Shown here: positions 1 through 10,619 of the stretch, piece after piece
Numbering within the stretch: position 1 is the stretch's first letter
Layout: each line of letters begins with the position of its first letter
DNA from: Prorocentrum cordatum
Taxonomy: Eukaryota > Sar > Dinophyceae > Prorocentrales > Prorocentraceae
Reading direction: 5' to 3'
Assembly (NCBI GenBank): GCA_963575745.1
Contig: CAUYUJ010013825.1
Coordinates: forward strand, 267,415-331,414
Length of the DNA: 64,000 nucleotides
Notes under the pieces: model-generated
The model's database searches: none
What the model saw: the letters and a program-made list of their open reading frames with translations, nothing else
What the model was told of the DNA's origin: nothing
Translations under genes and position numbers: made by a program

Positions 1-47
<47 letters not shown>

Positions 48-70
48 CTCGTCGTCGCCCTCGTCGTCGC

Positions 71-101
<31 letters not shown>

Positions 102-250
102 ATCGTCCTCGTCGTCGCCGTCGTTGTCGTCGTCGTCGTCCTCATCGTCGTGGTCGTGGTCGTCGTCGTCGTAGTCGTCGTCTTTGTCGTCGTCGTCCTC
201 CTCCCCCGCCTCCTCCTCGCCCTCGTCCTGATCCTCGTCGTCGTCATTAT
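1..250. repeat. (TCG)n microsatellite
   Basis: Near-pure TCG triplets with scattered single-base changes, decaying into CCTCGTCGTCAT variants after about base 180. It reads as Ser, Val or Arg runs in the three plus frames, so no coding meaning can be drawn from it. Confidence 0.95.
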
Positions 251-654
251 CCTCTTTCTCCTCGTCATCTTTATCCTTGGCCTGCAACTGACCTTCACAC
301 ACACGCGATGAGAGATCATAAATGTGAGAACTCTCTGGGGACACTCCGCGCCGATCTCTGAGGGTGCTCAGGTATGCCGCAGATCCTCTGAGGTTCCCTG
401 GAGCCATCGGGGATCATACTTTTCCGCGGGGCAGCTGCTGGCAGGCCAATGTCTTATTGAATCGCTTCGCTCATTCCGCCGGCCCGTGATATGGCATCGC
501 TGGTTTTTGTCTGTGTGTTCGTTGCCCATGTTGCGCTCTTGGGGGCGGGTGTCGTTCGGACGCGTTGCGTGGGGAGTTTTGATGGTGAAGCAGTTCCCTG
601 GGGGTCGTCTCTCGATGGGGCGAAATAGAGTCGTCGTCAAGATGCTTCTTTGGG
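251..654. other. Stretch without a recognisable gene
   Basis: Mixed-composition DNA between two repeats. Open frames exist on both strands, but none has recognisable motifs or splice-bounded coding character. Confidence 0.5.
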
Positions 655-1295
655 GGGCCTCTTGGGGTCTGTTGAGAGGCCGTTCGGGGGCGCCTGGGAG
701 ACATGTTTGAAGCCTTCTGGGGCTTCTTTTGGGCCTCCTGGGAGTCTCCTGGGGCCTCTTGGCGACATCTTGGGGCCTCTTGGAGGCCTCTTGGGGCCTC
801 TTTGGGACCTCCTGGGCGCCTTCTGGGACGGAGGGCTCCATTTTTGAGTTCTCGGTATCCCTCCTGAGTCCCTCTTGGGCCCGTCTTGGGGCCTCTTGGT
901 CCGTCTTGGGCGGCACTTGGGCCGTCTTGAGGGCTCTCTTGGGTCGTTTCGGCGCCGTCTTGGGAGCTTCGTGGGCCGTCTTGGAGCGGTCTTGGGGGCC
1001 TCTTGGGCCGTCTTGGAGCGTCCGGAAGCCGAAAAAGCCAGAACACAAAAAACATAGAAAAAACCAATGACAATCAACGATTTTGGCCTCTTGGGGCTCT
1101 CTTCGGAGGCCTCTTGGAAGGCTCTTGGGGCGTCTTGGAGGCCTCTTGGGCTGTCTTGGGGGCCTTTTGGGCCGTCTTGGGGTCATCTTCGGCGTCTTCG
1201 AGCGCTCTTTGGGCGTCTCGGGGGCCTCTTGGGCAGTCTTGGGGGCCTCTTGGGGCACTCTGAGCGCGCTCTGGGGAGCCTGAGAGGCCGCACCC
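655..1295. repeat. Degenerate array of a 10-12-bp motif (CTTGGGGCCTC-like)
   Basis: Many imperfect copies of the motif TTGGGGCCTC or TTGGGCCGTC spaced 10-12 bp apart. All frames stay open, giving artefactual Trp-Gly-Leu-Leu-rich products. A non-repetitive insert at about 1025-1078 (AACACAAAAAACATAG region) splits the array. The same motif, often in the other orientation, recurs near 5.93-6.14, 20.06-20.21, 37.13-37.70, 49.55-50.03 and 54.31-54.47 kb. Confidence 0.85.
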
Positions 1296-1514
1296 AGAAG
1301 GAAAACCATCTCTGAGTAGACTTGGTCGGGCGGCGGTCGGGCGGCGTCGGGCGGCGACCGGGCGTTGGTCGGGGTACTTTTCGCCGGGGACCCCCAGGGG
1401 CCGCCCCGCGCGCGCGAACTAGAAATACTGTTAATACTGTTAACCAGTTACCGGAGATCTTAGCACGCCCTGGCCCGTTGGGCCGGCGAATTTATGTGTT
1501 TATGCGGCCACTGT

Positions 1515-1835
1515 AGGAGGAGGAGGAGGAGGAGCAGGAGGAGGAGGAGGAGGAGGAGGAGAAAGACGGGAGGAGGAGGAGGAGGAGGAGGAGGAGGAGG
1601 AGGAGGAGGAGGGGGAGGAGGAGGAGGAGGAGGAGGAGGAGGAGGAGGAGGAGGAGAAGGAGGAGGAGGAGGACAAGGACAAGGACATCCGCAGAAGGGG
1701 GTGCAACGTCAAGGCACCCACTCAGGTGCCTTACGCACTTCTGTCAAGGAGGAGGAGGCGGAAGAGGAGGAGGAGGAGGAGGAGGAGGAGGAGGAGGAGG
1801 AGGAGGAGGAGGAGAAGGAAGAGGAAGATTGGGGG
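1515..1835. repeat. (AGG)n purine run with a unique interruption
   Basis: Two AGG/GGA runs (about 1515-1672 and 1747-1830) separated by about 75 bp of ordinary sequence. It is a homopurine-homopyrimidine mirror-type repeat and would encode only poly-Gly, poly-Glu or poly-Arg. Confidence 0.95.
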
Positions 1836-2667
1836 GGGGGGCGGCCACTCCGCACGATCGCGTTCTGCCGACAACTTGCCGGAAACGCTGATCTTGGGCA
1901 CCAGGCGGGCCTGGCCAAGATCGACGTTGGCGTATCAAAGGGGCCCTGGGACACACAAAGAAATAGACACAACTCCCAACACTCCCATTGATTTCCGATA
2001 TTTTCTGGGCTCTCACCTTCCCCCCCACTTCTCATACTTTCCCATGTTCTCCTGTGAGTCGACGATCAATCGTGTCGGTGTGTGTTTTCCCCCTCCCTGA
2101 TCTAGTTGGCGCCCCTCGACCTCGGGCAGAACGGCTGCTGCAGCCCACGGGCGTGCATGCACGCCACGGTACTGGCAGGGAGGTCTTCGACGTCTTTTTT
2201 GTTGCGGCATCTCCTGGACAATTGTTCCGGCCGCGGGGCTTGGGAGAGATCTTCGCAGGTCTGCTCCGGAGGTCTCCTGGAGGCCTCCCGGGCCCCGGAG
2301 TGGGCTCCAGCAGCTTCGCCTCGTCAGGGGCTTCTTCCGGTGGCGAGCCTGGGCTCGTGCCGGACGGCCACCCGAATGGATTCTGGATGCGAGGAGGCGG
2401 GAGGCAGGAAGAACACCTCCTCGCATTCCTCCTGCTCATCCGCCCTCTTCCTCCATGGGGGGGCGCCTCTCTGTCTCTTTCTCTCTCTCTCTCTTTTTCC
2501 GTCTTTCTTTCGTTCGTCATCTGTTTCTGTTCGTCCCAACCATCCTGTGGTGTTGAGTCCTCGTTTTGATAAGACAATACCCCGCGTCGCTCACCTCACC
2601 TCCCGCTGTCCCTCCTCCCTCCTCCCCTCCCTGCCTCTGCTCTTCGCACGCCCACCATTTCGGCACA
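1836..2667. other. Stretch without a recognisable gene
   Basis: Mixed GC-rich sequence with a G-run at 1831-1841 and a CT-rich tract at about 2465-2515. I see no motif-bearing frame. Confidence 0.5.
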
Positions 2668-4066
2668 CCCCTCACAAGGATCGTGGCCCCATAGGGAGAT
2701 CCAACCAAGACCCCAGTGGCGCAGAACGCATGCGCCCGACGCCCATCTTGGCACACCTCTCACACGGTTCGTGGCCCCATACGGAGCTCCACCCAAGGCC
2801 CCAGTGGCACAGGCCGCATGCGCCCGACGCTCATTTTGGCACACCCGTCACACGGTTCCTGGCACTATAGGGAGCTCCACCGAAGGCCCCAAGGGCACAG
2901 GCCGCATGCGCCCGACGCCCATGTTGGCACACCCCTCACACGGTTCGTGGCCCCATACGGAGCTCCACCCAAGGCCCATGTGACACAGGCCGCATGCGCC
3001 CGACGCCCATGTGGGCACACCCCTCACACGGTTCCTGGCCCCATACGGAGCTCCACTGAAGGCCCCAGTGGCACAGGCCGAATGCGCCCGACGCCCATGT
3101 GGGCCCACCCCTCACACAGTTCGTGGTCCCACACAGAGAGCTCCACCGAAGGCCGCAGTGGCACAGGCCGCATGCGCCCGACGCCCATGTTGGCGCACCC
3201 CTCACACGGTTCGTGGCCCCATACGGAGCTCCACCCAAGGCCCCAGTGGCACAGGCCACATGCGCCCGACGCCCATTTTGGAACACCCCTCACACGGTTC
3301 CTGGCCCCATACGGAGCTCAACCCAAGGCCCCAGTGGCACAGGTCGCATGCTGGCCCCATATCGGACGAGCCGCATGCGCCCGACGCCCATTTTGGCAAA
3401 CCACTCACACGGTTCCTGGCACTAGAGGGAGCTCAACCGAAGGCCCCAAGGCCACAGGCCGCATGCGCCAGACGCCCATGTTGGCACACCCCTCACACGG
3501 TTCGTGGCCCCATACTGAGCTCCACCCAAGGCCCATGTGACACAAGCCGCATGCGCCCGGCGCCCATGTTGGCACACCCCTCACACGGTTCCTGGCCCCA
3601 TACGGAGCTCCACTGAAGGCCCCAGTGGCACAGGCCGCATGCGCCCGACGCCCATGTGGGCCCACCCCTCACACAGTTCGTGGTCCCACAGGGAGCTCCA
3701 CCGAAGGCCGCAGTGGCACAGGCCGCATGCGCCCGACGCTCATTTTGGCACACCCCTCACACGGTTCCTGGCCCCATACGGAGCTCTACCCAAGGCCCCA
3801 GTGGCACAGGCCGCATGCGCCCGACGCCAATTTTGGCACCCCACTTCCGCGGTCCCTGACACTATCGGGAGCTCAATCGAAGGCCCCAAGGGCACAGGCC
3901 GCATGCGCCCGACGCCCATTTTGGCACACCCCTCACACGGTTCCTGGCCCCATACGGAGCTCCATCCAAGGCCCCAGTGGCACAGGCCACATGCGCCCGA
4001 CGCCCATTTTGGCGCACCCCTCACACGGTTCGTGGCCCCATACGGAGCTCCACCGAACGCGGTACC
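2668..4066. repeat. 89-bp minisatellite, about 15-16 units
   Basis: Each unit carries GGCACACCCCTCACACGG, a CCATACGGAGCTC segment, CCCAGTGGCACAGGCCGCAT and a CGCCCGACGCCCAT segment. Adjacent anchors lie about 89 bp apart, with a shortened or rearranged unit near 3345-3380. Because 89 is 2 mod 3, each open frame cycles through the three readings of the unit, so long open frames run on both strands without being genes. Units differ by scattered substitutions, for example Cys-Ala-Arg-Arg-Pro against His-Ala-Pro-Asp readings. Confidence 0.95.
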
Positions 4067-4149
4067 CACAACGCGGTATTCACAGTAGCGCATGGTTGGT
4101 TTTTTTTCGCCATGATGTTTGTGTTCTCTCCGTCTCTCCTCTTTGTGTC

Positions 4150-4240
4150 TCTCTCCCTATATATATACATATAGATATAGCTATTCAAACAGATGTGCAT
4201 ATATAGATATATAGATAAATATAAATATACACATGCATGT
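4150..4240. repeat. AT-rich TA/CATA island
   Basis: TATATACATATAGATAT-type sequence inside GC-rich DNA. Similar islands of about 80 bp occur at 16055-16138 and 53187-53265. Confidence 0.85.
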
Positions 4241-5105
4241 CTTTCACATATCTATGTTTGGCAGGAGAAAGTCACGGCAGAAGGGAGGAGACGGACGGGC
4301 CCGGCGATGACAAGGGAGTCCCGAGGTGTAGCAGCAGGATTAGCAGACGAAGGTCGAGGGGGTGGGAACGAGAGGAGAGTGGCGGTGGGTGGGTGAATTG
4401 GGTGGGGGGGTCGAAGGCAGGGAGAACTGCCGACAAGGGAGAGCTCGAAAAAAGAGGAGGATGGTGATGGAAGGGCAACGGTTCGGAACGGGATTCGGAA
4501 TGATTGCGAATCACTACCGACGACAAACTATTTGGGAGGGGAGCCCATCTTCAAACGGGTCCAAATCCTTTCGTCTCTCGCTGGTGATACGACAGGGGTG
4601 GGCGAACGAGGAAGACATACATTCACGGGATTGGGAGCAGCACGACTTATCAATTCTGTGGCTGGGTCACCCGACAGTGTCACCTCTCTGGCCATGCGCA
4701 CGCTAGAAAGCTAAGGCCTGAGAAGGCTGGAATGGTGCTAATCGCGAGGGATACGGTGCTGCAACAGTCTCGATGCCTGGAGGGTGGCCAGCTAAAGCAG
4801 AATCTCATGGCGCTGCCACAAGAAAGCGGCCATTGAGAACTGTAGCGCTGATAAACCTGAAGTTGTTACAAGCTCCGGTTCCTCTTCCCGTTACGCACCT
4901 CCTCGTCCTATCCTTCCTCCCCCTTTTCCTCCTCATCCTCGTAACCCCTCTCCCCTCAGAAGTCGCCCCCCAGACCTGCTTCGGTCCAGGGGCGCGTTTC
5001 GACCAGAACTTCGAAAGGAACGCGGCCGTGGCGACGAGGAGAACCCCTAGAGGGCCCACAAAGGGGAAACAACTTTCAAGCATCTCGACCCTCGAACCTG
5101 ACTCA
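4241..5105. other. Stretch without a recognisable gene; holds one copy of a dispersed core
   Basis: A 60-codon open frame at 4532-4714 has no recognisable motif. At 4985-5052 lies a diverged copy of a core shared with 25020-25082 and 46778-46836: GCGT..CGACCAGAACTTCGA, then GGCGACGAGG. Nothing else can be assigned. Confidence 0.45.
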
Positions 5106-5340
5106 ACCTCTTCCTCCTCCTCCTCCCCCTCCTTCTAATCCTCCTAATCCTCCTCCTCCTCCTCCTCCTAATCATAATCCAAATCCTCCTCCTCCTCCTC
5201 CTCCGCCTCCTAATTCTAGTCCTCCTCCTCGTCCTACAGCTCCTCCTCCTCCTCCTCCTTCTCCTCCTCCTCCTCCTCATCATCATCATCCTCATCCACC
5301 TCCTCCTCCTCGTAATCCTCCTCGTAATCCTCCTCCTCGA
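5106..5340. repeat. (CCT)n run with CATCAT and AAT interruptions
   Basis: Imperfect CCT repeats broken by AAT and CAT triplets. On the minus strand it would encode Arg- or Glu-type runs only. Confidence 0.9.
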
Positions 5341-6311
5341 TGTTCCTGCTCCTTGGGGGTCGGATAAATATACCCAACCCATTTCTGGGGCCACAGGAAC
5401 TGAAAAATCTTGGATTCTTGTGTCGAAATCAGAAGTTGACATCAGCTGTGGGGCGTGGGGCCCCATGGGACCCCTTGAACCAAACCTGACAATTTGGACG
5501 ACCCGATGCCGCCCTCCCGTGCCCTCCCTCCACCTTCCCTCCCTCGCTGGCTCTCCCGTTCTGCTTGTCGGGGAGTCTGCGGGTCCGCCTGGAATTGCGC
5601 TTCAGGAATACTGGCTAACGCAGTAGAGTCATTGTGGCGCCGTGGGGGTGAGGTTTAAACATGCAACTGAAAAGATATGATTCGATACCCCACAGTGCTA
5701 CGAGAAAGGTACCCACGAATGTATAACCACAAAAGGAAAGCAAAGGTAAACCATGCGACGAGAAGGAAACAAATGCCACGAAAAGGTGAAACATGCCACG
5801 AACATGCTACGACTATACGCCAGTCGCAAACAAAAATAACAGTCGAAGGCGGCGTGGCCGCTGGAGGTCCGACGTGGGCTGCCCCAGCTGGAGCGCTCAG
5901 GCACTGCGAGGGCTTCAAGAGAGACTGGCACCCCCACGGCCCGAGAGGCCGCCCAGACGGCCCAAGATGGCTTCAACATGTTCCAAGAATCCTTCCAGAT
6001 GCCTCCAGGAGGGCCTCCAAGAGGCCCAGGGAGGCAACATCCATGCATCTCTTGAACTGTGTGAGAGGTTTGTCGCGCTTCCGCATGTCTGGCCTCCCGA
6101 AGCTCCCAGACGGCCCCAAGAGGCCCCAGAGGTCTCCCCCCTCGCCTTTGTTATGCGACGCGCGAGGGTCCATCGGCTCACCTCGTTCTGCAAACGCACA
6201 AGGAAGCGGACTAGAACTTGCCCCGAATAGAAAACATCCCACAGACATGCGTGCCTGGGGGCGGGGGTCGTATGTATTGAGCAGGGACCGACCGTCCCGG
6301 CATTCCTATAG
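5341..6311. other. Stretch without a recognisable gene; degenerate repeat inside
   Basis: Bases 5930-6140 are a weak array of GGCCCAAGA-type motifs related to the 655-1295 array. The AAAGGAAAGCAAAGG-rich part near 5700-5830 is unusually A-rich for this window. No exon recognised. Confidence 0.45.
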
Positions 6312-6474
6312 TCCTACCAGGCAATGTTCTTAGAACCCCAAAAAGTTCTCAAAACAAGAACAATGTTCTTAGAGCATCAACCCGATGTGTTAAACCAAGA
6401 CAGTCCCAACCAACAATGTTCTAAGAACATTTCGTGGAAGCCACAAACGGTTCTTAGAACATTGCTTGGTAGGG
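6312..6474. mobile_element. 163-bp fold-back element with AATGTTCTTAGAAC motifs
   Basis: The ends are inverted: CCTACCAGGCAATGTTCTTA at the left matches, in reverse complement, TAAGAACATTGCTTGGTAGG at the right. The palindromic motif AATGTTCTTAGAAC or close variants occurs four times, twice near each arm. There is no coding capacity. It is probably a small non-autonomous inverted-repeat element. I found no clear target duplication. Confidence 0.75.
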
Positions 6475-6837
6475 CTACAGGCAAGCCAGGACGCCTCGCC
6501 ACTGCTGGAATGTAGGACCCAGAGCTCCTCCTCAATGTCGGGAGCGGCCAAGAGGGGGTGTCCAAGAGGGGGGGGTGCAAATCATGACCGGCGGCATGTG
6601 CGCGGCCCAGCGGGGGGGCCAGGGGCGTAATGAAATAAGAAGAGGCGCCATGAGATCTGGGGAAATATCATGGCCCCCGCCATGATATCCCCCCCCCCTA
6701 GTCATCCCCCCTCTTTTCCGCCCCCGACAATGTTCATGGAGCGCATCCTGTCCAGGATTTCAAAGCGAGGCCCGCCGTGGCGTCGAGGGCGCCCCAGGAG
6801 GCCCCCCCGGAGTGCCGCTGACGCCCAAAAGCCCTCG

Positions 6838-6972
6838 TCGAGGAGGAGGATGACGAGGGGGGGGAGTGGGAGGAGGAGGAGGGGGAGGAGGAGGAGGAGG
6901 AGAAAGAGGAGGAGAAAGAGGAGGAGAAAGAGGAGGAGGCGGAGGAGGAGGAGGAGGAGGAGGAGGAGGAGT
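6838..6972. repeat. (AGG)n/(GAGGAGAAA)n run
   Basis: AGG triplets interrupted by AGAAAG units. Homopurine on the plus strand. Confidence 0.92.
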
Positions 6973-6984
6973 AGGAGAAGGATC

Positions 6985-7185
6985 ATCTTCGTTCGTTCTC
7001 GTTCGCGCTGCTTCAGGGGAGCGTCTAAAGCCAGAGGTGCATCAAGGAACGGTCAGCCAATCTGGTTGGGCGACATCAAGAGCCTCGATCATCTCGCTCG
7101 TTCTGGCTAGCGCTGCTCCAACCGGGCGCCTGAAGCCAGAGATGCGTCAAGGAAAGGCAGGCCAGCTCGGCTGTGCGACACGTAC
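6985..7185. repeat. Two-unit, 104-bp tandem duplication
   Basis: A segment beginning TCGTTCTCGTTCGCGCTGC at about 6995 recurs at about 7098, and AAAGCCAGAGGTGCATCAAGG (7027) recurs as GAAGCCAGAGATGCGTCAAGG (7131). Identity is clearly above background but diverged. A coding origin is possible, but the minus frame has stops. Confidence 0.7.
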
Positions 7186-7892
7186 GTGTGTAAAGGGGCC
7201 AGACGGGCAGTCCCCTTCCCCCCCATCCCCCCCCCCCACGACGGGCAGCCCCCTCCCCGGCGCTCGCCGCCTGGGCTCGTCGCGGAGAACACCGCCTCGC
7301 TGCCCGCCCGCATCGCGCCCATCGCGCCCGTGAAGCACCCTGGCGGCACCCCGCGCCCCGCCCCCCTCCGCCCCAGGCGCAGATCCCCCCCTCGCGTGGT
7401 GCAACAGACTCCAGGCGGAAGGTTCTCAACCATTTCGGGCCTCCGGGGGCCCTCGTCGGGCCCTTAAGGACAATCAAAAACGGGCTTGGGAGTAAACGCC
7501 GGCCCCGGGCAAGGGGTCGAGCCTCCTGAGGTCCACGCTTCGAAACAAGAGCATCAACATGTGCGACATCTTGCGGAGCAGCGGGGGGAACTGGAGGTGG
7601 AGAGGAGAGGGACTAAGGGGATGAAGTAACTGAAGGGGGGGCGGAATGGGGGACGTGGAGGAGGGAAATGGGGACAAAGAGAAGCTAGGGTGGGGGGCGG
7701 CAGCCGATGGGGGGGGGAGGAGGGGGGGGGGAAGAAGGCGGTGGGGAGGAGGTAGGGAGGAAGACGCGGGTCGGAAGAGAGCGGACAGGGCGGCAGAGGG
7801 GCATGGATGGCGAAAAGTGGCAGGAGGGAGGTTGGACGCTGTTGCACGAGCCACTGTGCGAAGATCATCGCTCGCAAACAGCTCCGAAGTGG
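7186..7892. other. C-rich then G-rich stretch without a recognisable gene
   Basis: C-rich (7210-7400) followed by G-rich (7640-7790) sequence. Long open frames follow from the composition and carry no motif. Confidence 0.45.
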
Positions 7893-8096
7893 TGTGTGCG
7901 TGTGTGCGTGTGTGTGTGTGTGTGTGTGTGCGTGTGTGTGTGTGTGTGTGTGTGAATGTGTGTGTGTGTGTGTGTGCGTGCGTGTGTGTGCGTGCGTGCG
8001 TGCGTGTGTGTGTGTGTGTGTGTGTGCGTGTGTGCACGCGCGAATGTGTGTGTGTGTGTGCGTGTGTATGTGTGTGTTTGTGTATGTGTGTGTTTG

Positions 8097-8128
<32 letters not shown>

Positions 8129-8200
8129 GGCGTGCGTGCGTGCGTGCGTGCGTGCGTACGTGCGGGCGTGCGTGGGTTGTGTGTGTGTGTCCAGTCTCGG
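7893..8200. repeat. (GT)n/(GCGT)n microsatellite
   Basis: Alternating GT dinucleotides with GCGT tetramers, about 300 bp. Alternating purine-pyrimidine sequence of this kind can adopt Z-DNA. Confidence 0.97.
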
Positions 8201-9073
8201 AGCGTGACGACAGTAGATACGTACGAAAAGACATGTTGCTATAAGAGATCTGAGGGCAACTTTCCTCGCGATGCGATGTTCGACCTCTTTCTGTGCCCCG
8301 TGGGAGGCGTTTGGAAAAAGTGTAGAACTCGTCCCTGTTGGTGTGGGGCTGGGTTGCTGCCTCTTGACCAACGATCTGAGGCAATGTTCGGCCCCAAGGG
8401 CGCCGGAAAGTCATCGCCACTATTCCCGCAGTCGCGAACTATTCCCGAATCTATTCCACGACGCCCGCCATTCCCGCAGTCGCCCCTGGGCGCACACGCG
8501 CCCCCCCGCGCCCCGGCAGAATGTCGAACCCCACCTTTAGAAAGCAAACAATTATATAGCTTGGCGAAGTGCCCCTTTCCCAAGATGAGAAGCGCCAGCG
8601 TGTGAGCCAGCGGCGCACGCGCGCCCCCCGCAACAAAACGTCGCGCAATCTGCCAGATCCTTCCCTCGGACAACACGAGTTGGGATACGTACGTAGTTCG
8701 CTGCTTGCCCCCCCCCCCCCCCCTCCCCCTGTCCTCCAGACTTTTACTCACGGGAACGACGCTCAGGCACCATACCAACATTGGACCCCCTCGGCCCCCA
8801 CCATTTTCCAGCCCCCGCGGCCAACGCGTAAGACTTGGGTCTAGGATCGACAACGCCTCGGAAGACGCCAATGTGGCACGGTGCAGGCAGTCTGGGCGCT
8901 AGGGGCAGGTCGTGTACAACACCGGCGCAAGTAATTGGCCGAACAGGCAGGGCACGCGGGAACAACTCTCACGAAACAATGCTTCCGAGTCAATGCTGCT
9001 GTGTTCCTCCTTTTTCACCACCACTCCTACATCTCTCCAACTCCTCCATCCCTCTTACTCCCCCTCCTCATTC
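8201..9073. other. Stretch without a recognisable gene
   Basis: Holds a run of about 16 C near 8708-8723 and an imperfect direct repeat of GCGCACACGCGCCCCCC (about 8489 and 8608). No supported exon. Confidence 0.45.
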
Positions 9074-9225
9074 ACCTTATTCGTCCTTGTCCTCCTCCTC
9101 CCCCTCCTCCCCCTCCTCCTCCTCCTCCTCCTCCTCCTCCTCCTCCTCCTCCTCCTCCTCCTCCTCCTCCTCCTCATCATCATCACCCCTCCTCCTACAC
9201 CCCTCCTCCGCATGATCATCATCCT
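9074..9225. repeat. (CCT)n run
   Basis: Long CCT triplet run with CATCATCATC near its end. It would encode poly-Pro, poly-Ser or poly-Leu. Confidence 0.95.
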
Positions 9226-9499
9226 CTTCCTCCCACGCCCGCCTCCTCCCGCTCACGTCGTAAGACCGATGCAAGGTACGGGTCAAACTGGGCACGAATC
9301 ATCCAAGATCTCCGATACCCAGCGACTGCGCACGATGTATGGGGTGTCGCGGGCACTCTGGAGCGCACCAGAGAATTCCCTTGCCGAGAGCCCAGCGTTG
9401 GATGCGTTGTCGTCATCATGACCCTCACCTGTCTTCTGAAACTGGGGACATCCACAAACGTAATCACTTGTCGAAAAAGGAGGCCTCTCCAGACTTCAC

Positions 9500-9605
9500 A
9501 CGCTCCTCCTCCTCCCCCTCCTCCTCCTCTTCTTCCTCCTCCTCTTCCTCCTCCTCCTCCTCATCATCATCATCCTCCTCATCATCATCATTATCCTCGT
9601 CCTCC
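9500..9605. repeat. (CCT/CAT)n run
   Basis: CCT and CTT triplets passing into CATCATCAT triplets. The sequence between this run and the previous one (9226-9499) has no motif I can assign. Confidence 0.9.
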
Positions 9606-10081
9606 TGCTTCCCCGCGCAGCCAAGATATGCCTGTGATGAGCCAGAACAGAAAATGCCCTCAAACGGCCCTCAGAAAAAAAAAGTGTGACGTTGCACGGA
9701 CCCGACGCACGGGCTTGTGGTGTTAATGAGCACCTCCTCCTTATCCTCCTCGCCTTGTTTCTCCGAAGAATGATGGGATTGCGCCGACCCTTTTGGATAA
9801 ATAAATAACTAGCGGAACAAAGGGTGTTAGTTCGGCGCCCTGGCTGCATCAGACACGATGCATGCGTAAAGCGGTGCCGATCGGACCGAGGACGGGGAGG
9901 ACGGGGAGATGTGGACCAGGGACTGGGAAGATTCGCGCATCGAGTGACCTTCGGCCCATCCCACCGAGGTGACTGGGGCAGTTTTCTCTGCCTCCCCGTC
10001 CGCCCCCCCTTCCCTACATTCCCCTCTACCGTGCATCGGGGAACAGGAAGGGGGGAAGGGAGAGGAAAAGGAAAAGTGCGG
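9606..10081. other. 3' flank of the retroelement; no gene seen
   Basis: Mixed sequence downstream of the minus-strand retroelement. There is an A9 run near 9676. No recognisable product. Confidence 0.4.
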
Positions 10082-10370
10082 GACATGAAGGGCCAGGCGG
10101 GTGAGATTACGGATGCGGGCCACGGCGGCAGCATGGGCGGTCGAAAGACGCCCCCGACCCTCAGACCATCAGGGCAGAGTAGGTTTTGGGCTGGCAAATG
10201 CTCCGGGAAAAATTGCAGACATCCGAATGCGTCCGTATCTCCGACTATGCTAAGCACCAAATTTGAGGAGAAAAAAAAAACTCGCGACATCGTCCTGGCC
10301 TTGTTTTGGGACAAGAAGGGCCAGGCGGGTGAGATTACGGAGGCGGGCCACGGCGGCAGCAGGGGCGGTC
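10082..10370. repeat. Pair of 60-bp direct repeats, 229 bp apart
   Basis: Bases 10082-10141 (ACATGAAGGGCCAGGCGGG...) recur at 10311-10370 with only a few changes. Both copies lie at the 3' end of the minus-strand retroelement and bracket its 66-bp terminal repeat, which suggests a duplicated 3' end or a nested insertion. Confidence 0.85.
10192..10257. repeat. Terminal direct repeat (3' copy) of the DIRS-like element
   Basis: Partner of 15974-16040 in the same orientation. The conserved right part beginning GCAGACATCC is about 93 percent identical, and the left part is weaker. Confidence 0.8.
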
Positions 10371-10619
10371 CTGAGACGTCCCCTACCCGACCCCGAAGGA
10401 ACCTTTGGCCGAAGGCCGTATTATAATATCCTCGGAGCGAGAGTCTGGAGGGCCCGAGCTTGCTGGAGGGACAGAGAACTGGACAGCGCACGCACTGGCG
10501 GCGGCGGCGAGGCGAGGGGGATACTGAGCGGCGACGGCAAACCGCTTCTGACCTCTCTCGCCATTCTGTAGACTTGCTATAAAAGCCCCGGCGCCCTAAA
10601 CTCGCATTCTCAATCGGCA

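Noticed and set aside
2716-3540. Long open frames in the 89-bp array that look like a repeat protein
   Set aside because: The frame phase changes each unit and both strands are equally open, so the openness comes from the satellite and not from coding selection.
7646-8605. Val/Cys-rich open frames in the GT tract
   Set aside because: They are produced by (GT)n and (GCGT)n repeats, with no conserved motif.
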